From Microplitis mediator (taxonomy: Eukaryota > Arthropoda > Insecta > Hymenoptera > Braconidae): 64,000 nt of DNA. Location of the stretch: positions 496,001 to 560,000 of the forward strand of contig NC_079974.1 of assembly GCF_029852145.1 (NCBI RefSeq), written 5' to 3'. The notes under the pieces are model-generated. The model did no database searches. It was not told the origin of the DNA and worked only from the letters and a program-made list of their open reading frames with translations. Positions 55,001-59,636 of the stretch are shown piece by piece; the stretch's first letter is position 1; each line of letters opens with the position of its first letter. A program made the translations under genes and the position numbers.

Positions 55001-55184
55001 TTCAGTCCATCACACTACGAAAAAAGTCAATGAATATGTAAATCGAAAACAAACTGTTTCTCCTAGGAGATCAGCTGATCATCAAGAGTTGATATCATTA
55101 AATCCTGCGAGTTCTATTGAAGAGTTAAGTCCATTTTCACCTTTCTCTTCATCAAATAATAATTTGTACAATGTAAATTTATAA
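33439..55184 (+). CDS. Receptor-like membrane protein: FAMeT-like, EGF, FN3, RPTP-type juxtamembrane domain, no catalytic domain
   Basis: I spliced 19 coding exons: 33439-33673, 38194-38355, 38460-38770, 40822-41029, 41116-41475, 41564-41710, 41791-41943, 43890-44036, 44132-44250, 44353-44560, 46661-46725, 46813-47023, 47098-47216, 49301-49517, 49592-49900, 52158-52478, 52549-53090, 54632-54894 and 54965-55184. They total 4,317 nt (1,438 residues); every junction is GT-AG and keeps frame. Order: signal peptide (1-16), acidic linker, FAMeT-like domain (about 134-305), Cys-containing region (306-474), two EGF-like modules (475-574), about six FN3 domains (575-1200), an RPTP-like membrane-proximal domain (to about 1338), a helix (about 1341-1362) and a 76-residue tail. 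Most introns are phase 1, typical of shuffled extracellular modules. A surface adhesion or receptor role is inferred. The exon 5 donor (41,476) is the least certain junction. Alternative splicing to other tails cannot be excluded. Confidence 0.85.
33707..34948. mobile_element. Inverted-repeat element (CCCGGGTC ends) in intron 1
   Basis: The left end CCCGGGTCGAAAAATTTGAT pairs with a right end whose reverse complement is CCCGGGTCAAAAAATTAGAT. Motifs such as TGATCTGTTTT and TTTAGTCT recur inside. A second element (34,287-34,586) sits within it. No transposase was seen. Confidence 0.7.
34287..34586. mobile_element. 300-bp MITE with inverted repeats of about 90 bp
   Basis: The left arm, through GCTCGAAATCTACCAA and CAAACTTGAAACAG to GTATCCAAAAAATTATTA, is matched in reverse at the right end. 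Arms are about 90 bp with scattered mismatches, so the single strand could fold into one long hairpin. It is nested in the CCCGGGTC element. Confidence 0.8.
35342..36197. mobile_element. TA-flanked palindromic MITE (CACTGTAAAA ends) with CA-repeat core
   Basis: The ends are CACTGTAAAAAA and TTTTTTACAGTG, flanked by TA at 35,340-35,341 and 36,198-36,199, a Tc1/mariner-like target duplication. Copies of CGGAGTGAATT/AATTCACTCCG fill both arms. The centre is a long CA-rich microsatellite. The element is non-autonomous and younger than the element it interrupts. Confidence 0.85.
35600..35956. repeat. CA-rich microsatellite/minisatellite
   Basis: ACACAC runs are interspersed with CACATTTGCACACA units; 35,706-35,748 is nearly pure (CA)n. 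Long frames on both strands (Cys/Val or His/Thr repeats) are artefacts of the dinucleotide repeat. Confidence 0.95.
36542..37176. other. Intron 1 sequence, nothing recognised
   Basis: AT-rich intronic sequence without repeats I can define. Confidence 0.4.
37179..38042. mobile_element. TA-flanked palindromic MITE (CTCTCTAAA ends) with a tRNA-like core
   Basis: The ends CTCTCTAAACATGAATTAGT and the reverse complement of CTCTCTAAATATGAATTAGT are flanked by TA on both sides (37,177-37,178 and 38,043-38,044). Many copies of TTCACTAATT and AATTAGTGAA fill the arms. A Gln-tRNA-like sequence lies near the centre. A relative at 42,777-43,512 has the same ends but no tRNA-like core. Confidence 0.85.
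37652..37719 (+). tRNA. tRNA-like sequence (Gln-like, TTG anticodon position)
   Basis: The stretch GACTTTGAATC matches the anticodon loop of Gln tRNAs, with TTG at the anticodon position. An A-box-like CAGCGCAGTGG (37,655) and a B-box-like GGTTCGAGCCC (37,699) each have one mismatch and lie 44 nt apart, the spacing of a class I tRNA. The T stem pairs at four of five positions, but the acceptor stem pairs poorly. I read it as a tRNA-derived relic. Confidence 0.5.
38194..41029 (+). CDS. Receptor gene exons 2-4: FAMeT-like domain
   Basis: Exons 38194-38355, 38460-38770 and 40822-41029 encode residues 79-305. The hallmark is the stretch LIIGGWHNTITAIRKCENG (about 197-215), which resembles the IGGW-N-IR core of the farnesoic acid O-methyltransferase-like domain (Pfam PF12248). 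It is followed by a WRTFIIEW strand and YVFYGNPDSNIKMLYRF. Despite its name this domain is probably a ligand-binding or structural beta-fold here, not an enzyme; that is inference. Intron 2 is 104 bp. Intron 3 carries a 1.3-kb transposon. Confidence 0.75.
38824..40133. mobile_element. 1.3-kb inverted-repeat element (GCACGGGAT ends) in intron 3
   Basis: The left end GCACGGGATGAAATGAGACG pairs imperfectly with the right end, whose reverse complement is GCACGGGATAAAAGATACGA. The interior is less AT-rich than the flanks. It contains a diverged internal duplication: CCATCTCAGGCAATAAAGAGAC (near 38,970) versus CCATCTCGGGAAATAGAGAGAC (near 39,418). Short frames on both strands (39,329-39,988) show no recognisable protein. 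Confidence 0.65.
40134..40821. other. Remainder of intron 3, nothing recognised
   Basis: Unique-looking AT-rich intron ending in ATTTTCTTTTTGAAG, the acceptor of exon 4. Confidence 0.5.
41116..41710 (+). CDS. Receptor gene exons 5-6: Cys-containing extracellular region
   Basis: Exons 41116-41475 and 41564-41710 encode residues 306-474. A segment ending KKYHWALARFEKCLPD is reminiscent of the end of MAM-type or other beta-sandwich domains, but I cannot assign a family. The frame in exon 5 stays open past the chosen donor GTAATT at 41,476, up to a stop at 41,520. The donor is chosen because it gives the phase 1 join needed by exon 6. Confidence 0.65.
41791..44036 (+). CDS. Receptor gene exons 7-8: two EGF-like modules
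   Basis: Exons 41791-41943 and 43890-44036 each encode one phase 1-1 cysteine-rich module (residues 475-525 and 526-574). The first contains CTQNGCFCTQGYSGFRC. The second contains CERGSYGFECRKTC and CDGYDGKCNSGC, the spacing seen in MEGF- and Tie-type EGF repeats. They are separated by a 1.9-kb intron full of nested transposons. Confidence 0.8.
42294..42455. mobile_element. 160-bp MITE (GTCGTCCCGATGAAAGC family), copy 1
   Basis: Inverted arms read GAAAACTTGGGATTTTTTTC followed by CCACCAGTTTCTTCCCCCACC on the left, and the reverse complement on the right ending AAGCTTTCATCGGGACGAC. The centre carries GCGCATGCG and GCGCATGTGC. The same family occurs at 46,172-46,354. Confidence 0.8.
42777..43512. 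mobile_element. TA-flanked palindromic MITE (CTCTCTAAA ends), copy without tRNA-like core
   Basis: The ends CTCTCTAAAACTAAATTAGT and the exact inverse are flanked by TA (42,775-42,776 and 43,513-43,514). The arms hold many AATTAGTGAA/TTCACTAATT motifs, as in 37,179-38,042. The interior (about 43,018-43,048) includes a TTA trinucleotide run. No Pol III box-like sequence was found. Confidence 0.85.
44132..52478 (+). CDS. Receptor gene exons 9-16: fibronectin type III modules
   Basis: Exons 9+10, 11+12 and 13+14 each form one FN3 module split by a phase 0 intron and bounded by phase 1 introns. Exons 15 and 16 are single-exon phase 1-1 modules. Typical FN3 core features are visible: Trp in strand B (ITWKKP, LRWEKPLPP, IGWFPP) and Tyr before a V-A/V-T strand (YEVTILAYN, YIEVRAFN, YRICVNN). 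Residues are about 575-1097. Exon coordinates are given in the gene entry. Confidence 0.8.
44731..45614. mobile_element. TA-flanked AT-palindromic MITE (TCCCGCATGAAAA ends), copy 1
   Basis: The ends TCCCGCATGAAAA and TTTTCATGCGGGA are perfect inverses, flanked by TA at 44,729-44,730 and 45,615-45,616. The body is dominated by ATATAT-type palindromes and AAACGGCAAAAA. A second family member lies at 48,216-49,118. Confidence 0.85.
45802..45897. repeat. 26-bp near-perfect hairpin in intron 10
   Basis: CATGGCTTGCTCAAGATCTG (arm 45,802-45,827) is matched in reverse at 45,872-45,897 with one mismatch in 26 bp, around a 44-nt loop. It may be a tiny MITE or a transcribed hairpin within the intron. 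Confidence 0.75.
46172..46354. mobile_element. 180-bp MITE (GTCGTCCCGATGAAAGC family), copy 2
   Basis: The left end AGTCGTCCCGATAAAAGCTT is inverted at the right end as AAGCTTTCGTTGGGATGACT. The inner arms TTTTTTTCCCACCAG and GGTGGGAAAAAAA also pair. It is homologous throughout to 42,294-42,455. Confidence 0.8.
47938..48093. mobile_element. 156-bp MITE-like inverted repeat
   Basis: GACTTATTTAAAATTCCAAG at the left is exactly inverted at the right end (48,074-48,093). The interior is AT-rich. Confidence 0.7.
48216..49118. mobile_element. AT-palindromic MITE (CCCGCATGAAAA ends), copy 2
   Basis: The ends CCCGCATGAAAAA and CCATGCGGG are inverted with minor mismatch. The body is packed with ATATAT, AATATATTG and CATATAT palindromes, like copy 1 at 44,731. 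TTTTTGCCG, which recurs in both copies, is shared. Confidence 0.8.
50145..50797. mobile_element. Palindromic element (AATAACTCG motif) with a tRNA-like core, intron 15
   Basis: The left edge GGCCAAAATCACTC pairs imperfectly with the right edge, whose reverse complement is GGTCAAAATAACTC. The left arm repeats AATAACTCGAACAAAAATAAC-type units and the right arm their inverse (GTTCGAGTTATTA). A well-formed tRNA-like sequence lies at the centre. The exact ends are uncertain. Confidence 0.7.
50482..50554 (-). tRNA. tRNA-like gene or pseudogene with near-complete cloverleaf
   Basis: The minus strand gives a 73-nt cloverleaf. It has a D stem GCTC/GAGC, an anticodon stem paired at four of five positions, a five-nt variable loop, a perfect T arm CTGGG-TTCGATT-CCCAG and an acceptor stem with one G-G mismatch (positions 2-71). 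The A-box TAGCTCAACTGG and B-box GGTTCGATTCC are both perfect, 44 nt apart. The anticodon loop CGCGATA lacks the invariant U33, so amino-acid identity is unclear and function in translation is doubtful. Confidence 0.55.
50798..52157. other. Remainder of intron 15 with decayed inverted motifs
   Basis: From about 51,300 to 51,710, short motifs such as GTCCTCAAA and CCTCAAAATCCTCAA recur. An inverted pair AGTTTAGTCCTCAAAG/CTTTGAGGACTAAACT lies at about 51,630-51,692. This may be an old palindromic element. No gene was seen; exon 16 begins at 52,158. Confidence 0.45.
52549..53090 (+). CDS. Receptor gene exon 17: last FN3 and start of membrane-proximal domain
   Basis: Residues 1098-1278. The first half is an FN3 module (IEVQWKHPSITGGPLKSF, then LYKLSIKGVT). 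The second half ends in ESAWLAASFM, which matches the start of the conserved membrane-proximal domain of receptor tyrosine phosphatases. The donor GTATAG at 53,091 is phase 0 and the frame stops one codon later. Confidence 0.75.
53091..53223. repeat. Imperfect inverted repeat of about 130 bp at start of intron 17
   Basis: The left arm AGTAGGATATTCCAACCCGAG pairs imperfectly with the right arm CTCG(T)…GGGTTGGGACGTCCTAC. The pair spans a short GC-richer centre. It is likely a small MITE whose left edge lies within a few bases of the exon 17 donor. Confidence 0.5.
53340..54240. repeat. Decayed minisatellite interrupted by a MITE
   Basis: A unit of about 44-50 bp containing TACCTGGATTCCCAT and TAGGAAACTGT recurs between 53,345 and 53,456. 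It resumes after the inserted element as CTAGATTCCCATGTAAG…GAAAACTGTAGGTATCTGAATTC (54,149 onward). Confidence 0.5.
53458..54144. mobile_element. MITE with GGCGCGTTTT ends and GGACAAAATATCCCC motifs
   Basis: The left end GGCGCGTTTTCATTCCCAGA and the right end (reverse complement GGCGCGTTTTGATCCCCGGA) pair over about 50 bp, through to GACAAAATATCCCC. The interior is unrelated AT-rich sequence. A related short fragment, CCCCGGACAAAATATCACC, occurs near 57,737. Confidence 0.8.
54632..55184 (+). CDS. Receptor gene exons 18-19: juxtamembrane domain, TM helix, short tail
   Basis: Exon 18 (54632-54894) continues with VFTIGDGDSYNG and CPLHVDISYAVVLVV, the pattern F-x-[IV]-G-D-G-x-x-Y-x-G…PL…Y seen just outside the membrane in receptor tyrosine phosphatases. 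A helix YWLVPLLLLLILGSGFIYFY and the basic stop-transfer KKR follow. Exon 19 (54965-55184) gives a polar tail ending LYNVNL and a TAA stop. The tail has no kinase or phosphatase motif. No clear AATAAA was found in the 200 bp after the stop. Confidence 0.8.
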
Positions 55185-55382
55185 AAAACTATGAAATCCA
55201 AGTGTTACACAAATGTTAAGTTATTACAGTAATGTAAATGTAAATAATTGATACATAAATTATTAACAGAAAAATGAGAGTGAAAATTTATTCGTTCTCA
55301 AAAATTTGTAGAGTGACTGAAATAGTAAATGAACCCTTAACCAGTATATGAACGATCGTATTTTTTAATCTTTTAATCTACA
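55185..55382. other. 3' flank of the receptor gene
   Basis: Presumed 3' UTR and terminator region. No canonical AATAAA signal was seen before the next transposon begins. Confidence 0.4.
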
Positions 55383-56436
55383 ACACGGAAAGAAAATTAT
55401 GGGAAGTTTTGCTATGCATTATGGGAATGGTTCCCATAATGGTATAGGAATAGTACCTATACTATTATAGGGGTCGTTCCTATAATTTATGGGAATAGTT
55501 CCCATAATAGTATGAGAATAGTTCCCTTACCATTATGGGAACCATTCCCATAATGGTATGGGAATAGATCCTATACCAATATGGGAACCATTCCCATAAT
55601 ATTATGGGAACTATTCCCGTATCATTATGGGGACCATTCCCATAATGGTATGGGAATCGTTCCCATAAGATTATTGGAACTATTCCCATAATGGTGTGGG
55701 AACTATTCCTATAATATTATGGGAACTATTCCCATTATGTTATGGGAACCACTCCAATAATATCATAAAAATTTTTTTTTTCAAAACAGTGTAGAAATTT
55801 CCCGAATAATATGGAAAGAACCAAATGAAGCTTCTTCGACGCTAAATTTGTTGAAAAAATTTTTTTGTTAAAAATTTTAATATTTTTGCTAAATATGGAT
55901 TTTTTTCTCAATGTTTGAATTTTTGTTTCTATACTTAATCAAATTTCTGTGTATTGTCAAAGTGATTGCCACACTTTTCTTTGAATTAATTTTTTCATGA
56001 TAGTATTGGAACCATTCCCATAATATTATAGGAATGGTTTCTATAATGGTATGGGAACTATTCCCATAATATTATGGGAATGATTCCCATAATGGTATAG
56101 GAACTATTCCTATACCATTATGGAAACTATTCCTATAATATTATGGGAATAGTTCCCATAATGGTATAGGAATAGTTCCTATAATGTTATGGGAATGGTT
56201 CCTATAATTTATGGGAATGATTCCTATAATTTATAGGAATAGTTCCTATTATAGAAAGTATTCCTATAAATTATAGGAACCATTCCTATAATTAGAGGAA
56301 CCGTTCCTATAACGTTATAAGTATCATTTCCATAATTATAGGAACTATTTCTATAATTATGGGAAACATTCCTATGATGATATAGGAAAAAATTTCACAA
56401 AATTATGGGAACAGATTCCATAATTTTCTTTCCGTG
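55383..56436. mobile_element. Long palindromic element (ACACGGAAAGAAAATTATGG ends), copy 2, inverted
   Basis: The ends ACACGGAAAGAAAATTATGG and CATAATTTTCTTTCCGTG are inverted. The arms are made of ATGGGAACNATTCCCAT palindromes. The core at about 55,755-56,002 is the reverse complement of the core of 31,285-32,877, for example its GAAGCTTCTTCGACGCTAAA versus TTTAGCGCCGAAGAGGCTTT. No coding capacity. Confidence 0.85.
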
Positions 56437-57104
56437 AAGAACTCAGCAAAATTAGAGTAGAAGTTATAAAAGTAGTCAATGGAACAGCTGTGAAATACTT
56501 TCCTCAGTTAATTGTGATTAAAATCTAAATGATATAAATAAAAATTAAATAATTTTCATTTACTGGTCATGTTTGTTCAATAGACCGGTCACCCTATATT
56601 AGAAAAGGCCAAGATGAAGAAGTATGTACATGGAAAAATAATATAATTTGAATCGATAATTTTTTTCCTTCAAAATTAAATTCTTGTTTCAAGTCATTCT
56701 TTTTTTTTGTCGAAAAAATGTTTGCTTGTATCAAAAATTTTAAGGAAATTATTTTATTCTGCGGCCAATAGCGCGATATTTTTGTCTCAAGTATTTTATT
56801 CTCTCGGGTTGAGACACTAGCGACTTGATTCAAGATTGCACTTTATCGTAAACTAACATGGACTTTCTATTTTCAATTAAAATTATGATTATTATTTTTT
56901 TTTGCACACCTCAAGTTTGAAAGCGACTTCCGATAAAGTGAGGTGATAGATAAGTTTTGAATTTCGTGACAATATTGGGCGGTAGTATATAATTATGGCT
57001 GCACAGAGATCTTAATAAAAGATTTATTTATTGGTTATCTATCTTATATCCTTTTTATATAATAATTTTACATTGTTGTTAATTGATTTCGTGATAATAG
57101 TCAT
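56437..57104. other. Intergenic DNA with a dispersed repeat fragment
   Basis: 56,905-56,935 carries TTTGCACACCTCAAGTTTGAAAGCG, a member of a short dispersed motif seen elsewhere. 56,950-57,095 is a diverged relative of 59,345-59,495 (shared GAATTTCGTGACAAT, TATATAATTAT and ACATTGTTGTTAATTGATT). No gene was found. Confidence 0.5.
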
Positions 57105-57512
57105 ATTTGATTGAGTATGATTTTGTATGAATTAGGCATGGTCATGTATGCTCATGGAAAGTCATACTCAGTCCTGCAATCCAATGTATGATCATTAATT
57201 TTGCGTTATACATAGTCATGCATGATTAGACATAACTTAACATGACTCATGCCTGATCAAGCATGACTTGACAGGCATCATGCATGATCATTCATGGTTA
57301 AGCTTGGTCATACATGAGCATGCATGAGTATTCTACGAATCATGTGTGACTATTATTTCCTCGCCATGCATGATCATGCATGCCTTTGCATGAATCATGC
57401 GAAGTCATTCTGGAACATGCACAACTGTGCCTGAATCATGCTTTACTGCTCTTGGATCATGCACGATAATGAATGAATTATGCACGATCAAGCATGATCG
57501 TGCATGACGATG
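57105..57512. repeat. CATG-palindrome-rich repeat
   Basis: About 400 bp dense in TCATGCATGATCATGCATGA-type words, self-complementary at CATG, GCATGC and TGATCA. This is probably the body of a decayed palindromic transposable element. I could not define its TIRs. Confidence 0.6.
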
Positions 57513-59563
57513 TTTTCCTGGATTAAAAAAAATTTTTTTTCATTTTTAATATCTATTAGAAGTAAGTACAGAAAAATAACTTTTTTTAGTGTTTTAGTAA
57601 ATCAATCACTACTATGGAAATAACGATGGAAAGAATAATGTTGCCAGGTGATTTTTTAACTTAATGTACTCCCAAAAACCTTTAAAATTTTTAAATCGAT
57701 CTATCGAATCGTTTTTCGGGGTTCCATGCGTTTTGAACCCCGGACAAAATATCACCACGCAACAATCAACATTTTTTTCAATTCATATTCTGATAATAAA
57801 ATATCAAATACTTAAATATTCTCATGTATTAAGAACTATATGTAGCATTTAGTGTTGAATGGAAGTTTGATTTATATCTGTCAATTGTCTAAGTATTGTA
57901 AAATACCTACGTAGCGACCTGTAACAGGTCAAATGACCTAATGATGATATTTAAATAAAATAAATAAGTAAATGATTTTTAATTTTCAATGCCAGATCGT
58001 CTTGACATGTAAAATTGGTCTATTACTTATCGTTTAAACTAAATATTATCGTTTATTTATAAATTATATTTTTAACAATACTTTGTTTTACCGCGTAACT
58101 CTGTTTAAAATAAATAAAATTGTATAATAAAGAAAGGCAGTTTGTAATTATAAATTTTTTGTTTACAAATCGTTATTTCCTTTTCAAACTATCCCCGCAC
58201 TTTCCCTAAAAAATCCTTGGACTTCGGCGAGCTAATCCATCAGGAAAAAGTCCAATCTAATAACACCTTACACTTATTAAAGGAACTTAGAATACTTGCT
58301 ATAACCATGATAAAAAAAATTCACCGCCATTGTCTTTACCATCTTTCTAACGGTCTAAAGTAGAATGTACCTGCATCAACTTTACTGATAAGCTCAGTAA
58401 GTATATTCGGGTTGAAACCATTTTTTAAAATTTTGCATCTTTAGGTCTCTAATTCTTTCCTAATAATGTATGGGATTACAGTGAGCATTATCGTAAGGAT
58501 ATCCATATGTAATCAAACATAGTTTATTTAAAATTTGGAAAATCCAAAAGTGCACCCCTCGAACGCTCATGTTATGTTTTTTTTTAAAAGCTAAATTTCG
58601 AATAAAATTGAATATCCCGATCTTTTCTCATAGAAATTACCATGGTAAATATACGGTAATAAAAGTAAAAAAAAAAAATAAATAAGGAGAACATTCCTAA
58701 TGAAAAATGGCGGCAGTATGTGTTTGTTTACATGTAAGATTGCCGGTTTTAACCGTAATGATTTATTTTTAAAAAAACGAGAAGGCCTACAGTAGTGATT
58801 TTCGAAAGGAACCTTCTTTGCTTATTTCTGAAAATTTTGAAAAAAAAATTAAGTAGTTTCGTCAAGTCGTTCTCGAGATATTCGTACCACGCCGTTTTTT
58901 TGAACCACAGACTAATGGACGTCCACGATAAATTTTTTTTAATGAACTTTTTTTTATATTAATACATATTAGACAAATTAAAAAAAGTATCAGGATTATT
59001 CATTAGTGTTTCAGCTTTATATTGATGTGTTTTTCATAATGTGTAAGAGTAATAGAAAAAAAATATATGCACTTTAATGAGTGGAAATCGTGTGACCTTG
59101 ACAGGTCGGTTATAAAGCACAACCTCTCCGCTTCGCTTCCGAGGCGTGCAAATGAAGTTTACAATTGAATAAAACCGTCAATCAAGCCGATCAGTAAAGC
59201 AGTATTTCTATTAATAACGAATTGTTATTATTATTTTTTAATTTTTTAATACTATTCTTATTACTTTTATACTTTTAATTGTATATTATTATTGTTTTAT
59301 TTATTGTGTTGTATTATTTGCATTCTGATTAAGTGAGATATTAGATATGTTTTGGATTTCGTGACAATTTTTGGCCTTACTATATAATTATAGGTCCACA
59401 CGGACTTCAAGGCAAAATTGATTCACTGATTATTTGCACTGCATTGTTTTTGTATCACAATTTTACATTGTTGTTGATTGATTTTGTGACGATAGCTTAG
59501 TGTATACTCACGTCACCGGTGGCCTGACATTTTTACTCTAATCAAATCTCTCATTCGATGTAA
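57513..59563. other. Intergenic DNA, no gene seen
   Basis: AT-rich, low-complexity sequence. It includes a GGACAAAATATC fragment (near 57,737), a CCAAAAGTGCACCCCTC motif (58,548-58,564) and the relative of 56,950-57,095 at 59,345-59,495. Short frames here have no recognisable similarity. Confidence 0.5.
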
Positions 59564-59570
59564 TATAAAG
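59564..59570 (+). promoter_or_regulatory. Putative TATA box of the DUF1091-like gene
   Basis: TATAAAG lies 67 bp upstream of the ATG at 59,637, which would allow a 5' UTR of about 35-40 nt. A four-codon upstream frame (ATG at 59,629) ends in a TGA that overlaps the main ATG (ATGA at 59,637-59,640). Supported by position only. Confidence 0.3.
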
Positions 59571-59636
59571 CTGATTACGATTATATGGCTCATAGATGCC
59601 GTAATATTTCGAAGGTATAACAACTTACATGAAAAT

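Noticed and set aside
57664..57852. 62-codon frame
   Set aside because: It overlaps a GGACAAAATATC repeat fragment and AT-rich DNA. No similarity is recognised.
55185..59636. Possible phosphatase or kinase exons downstream of the receptor
   Set aside because: No HCxxGxxR or HRDL-type motif or other catalytic motif was recognised, and the area is mostly repeats.
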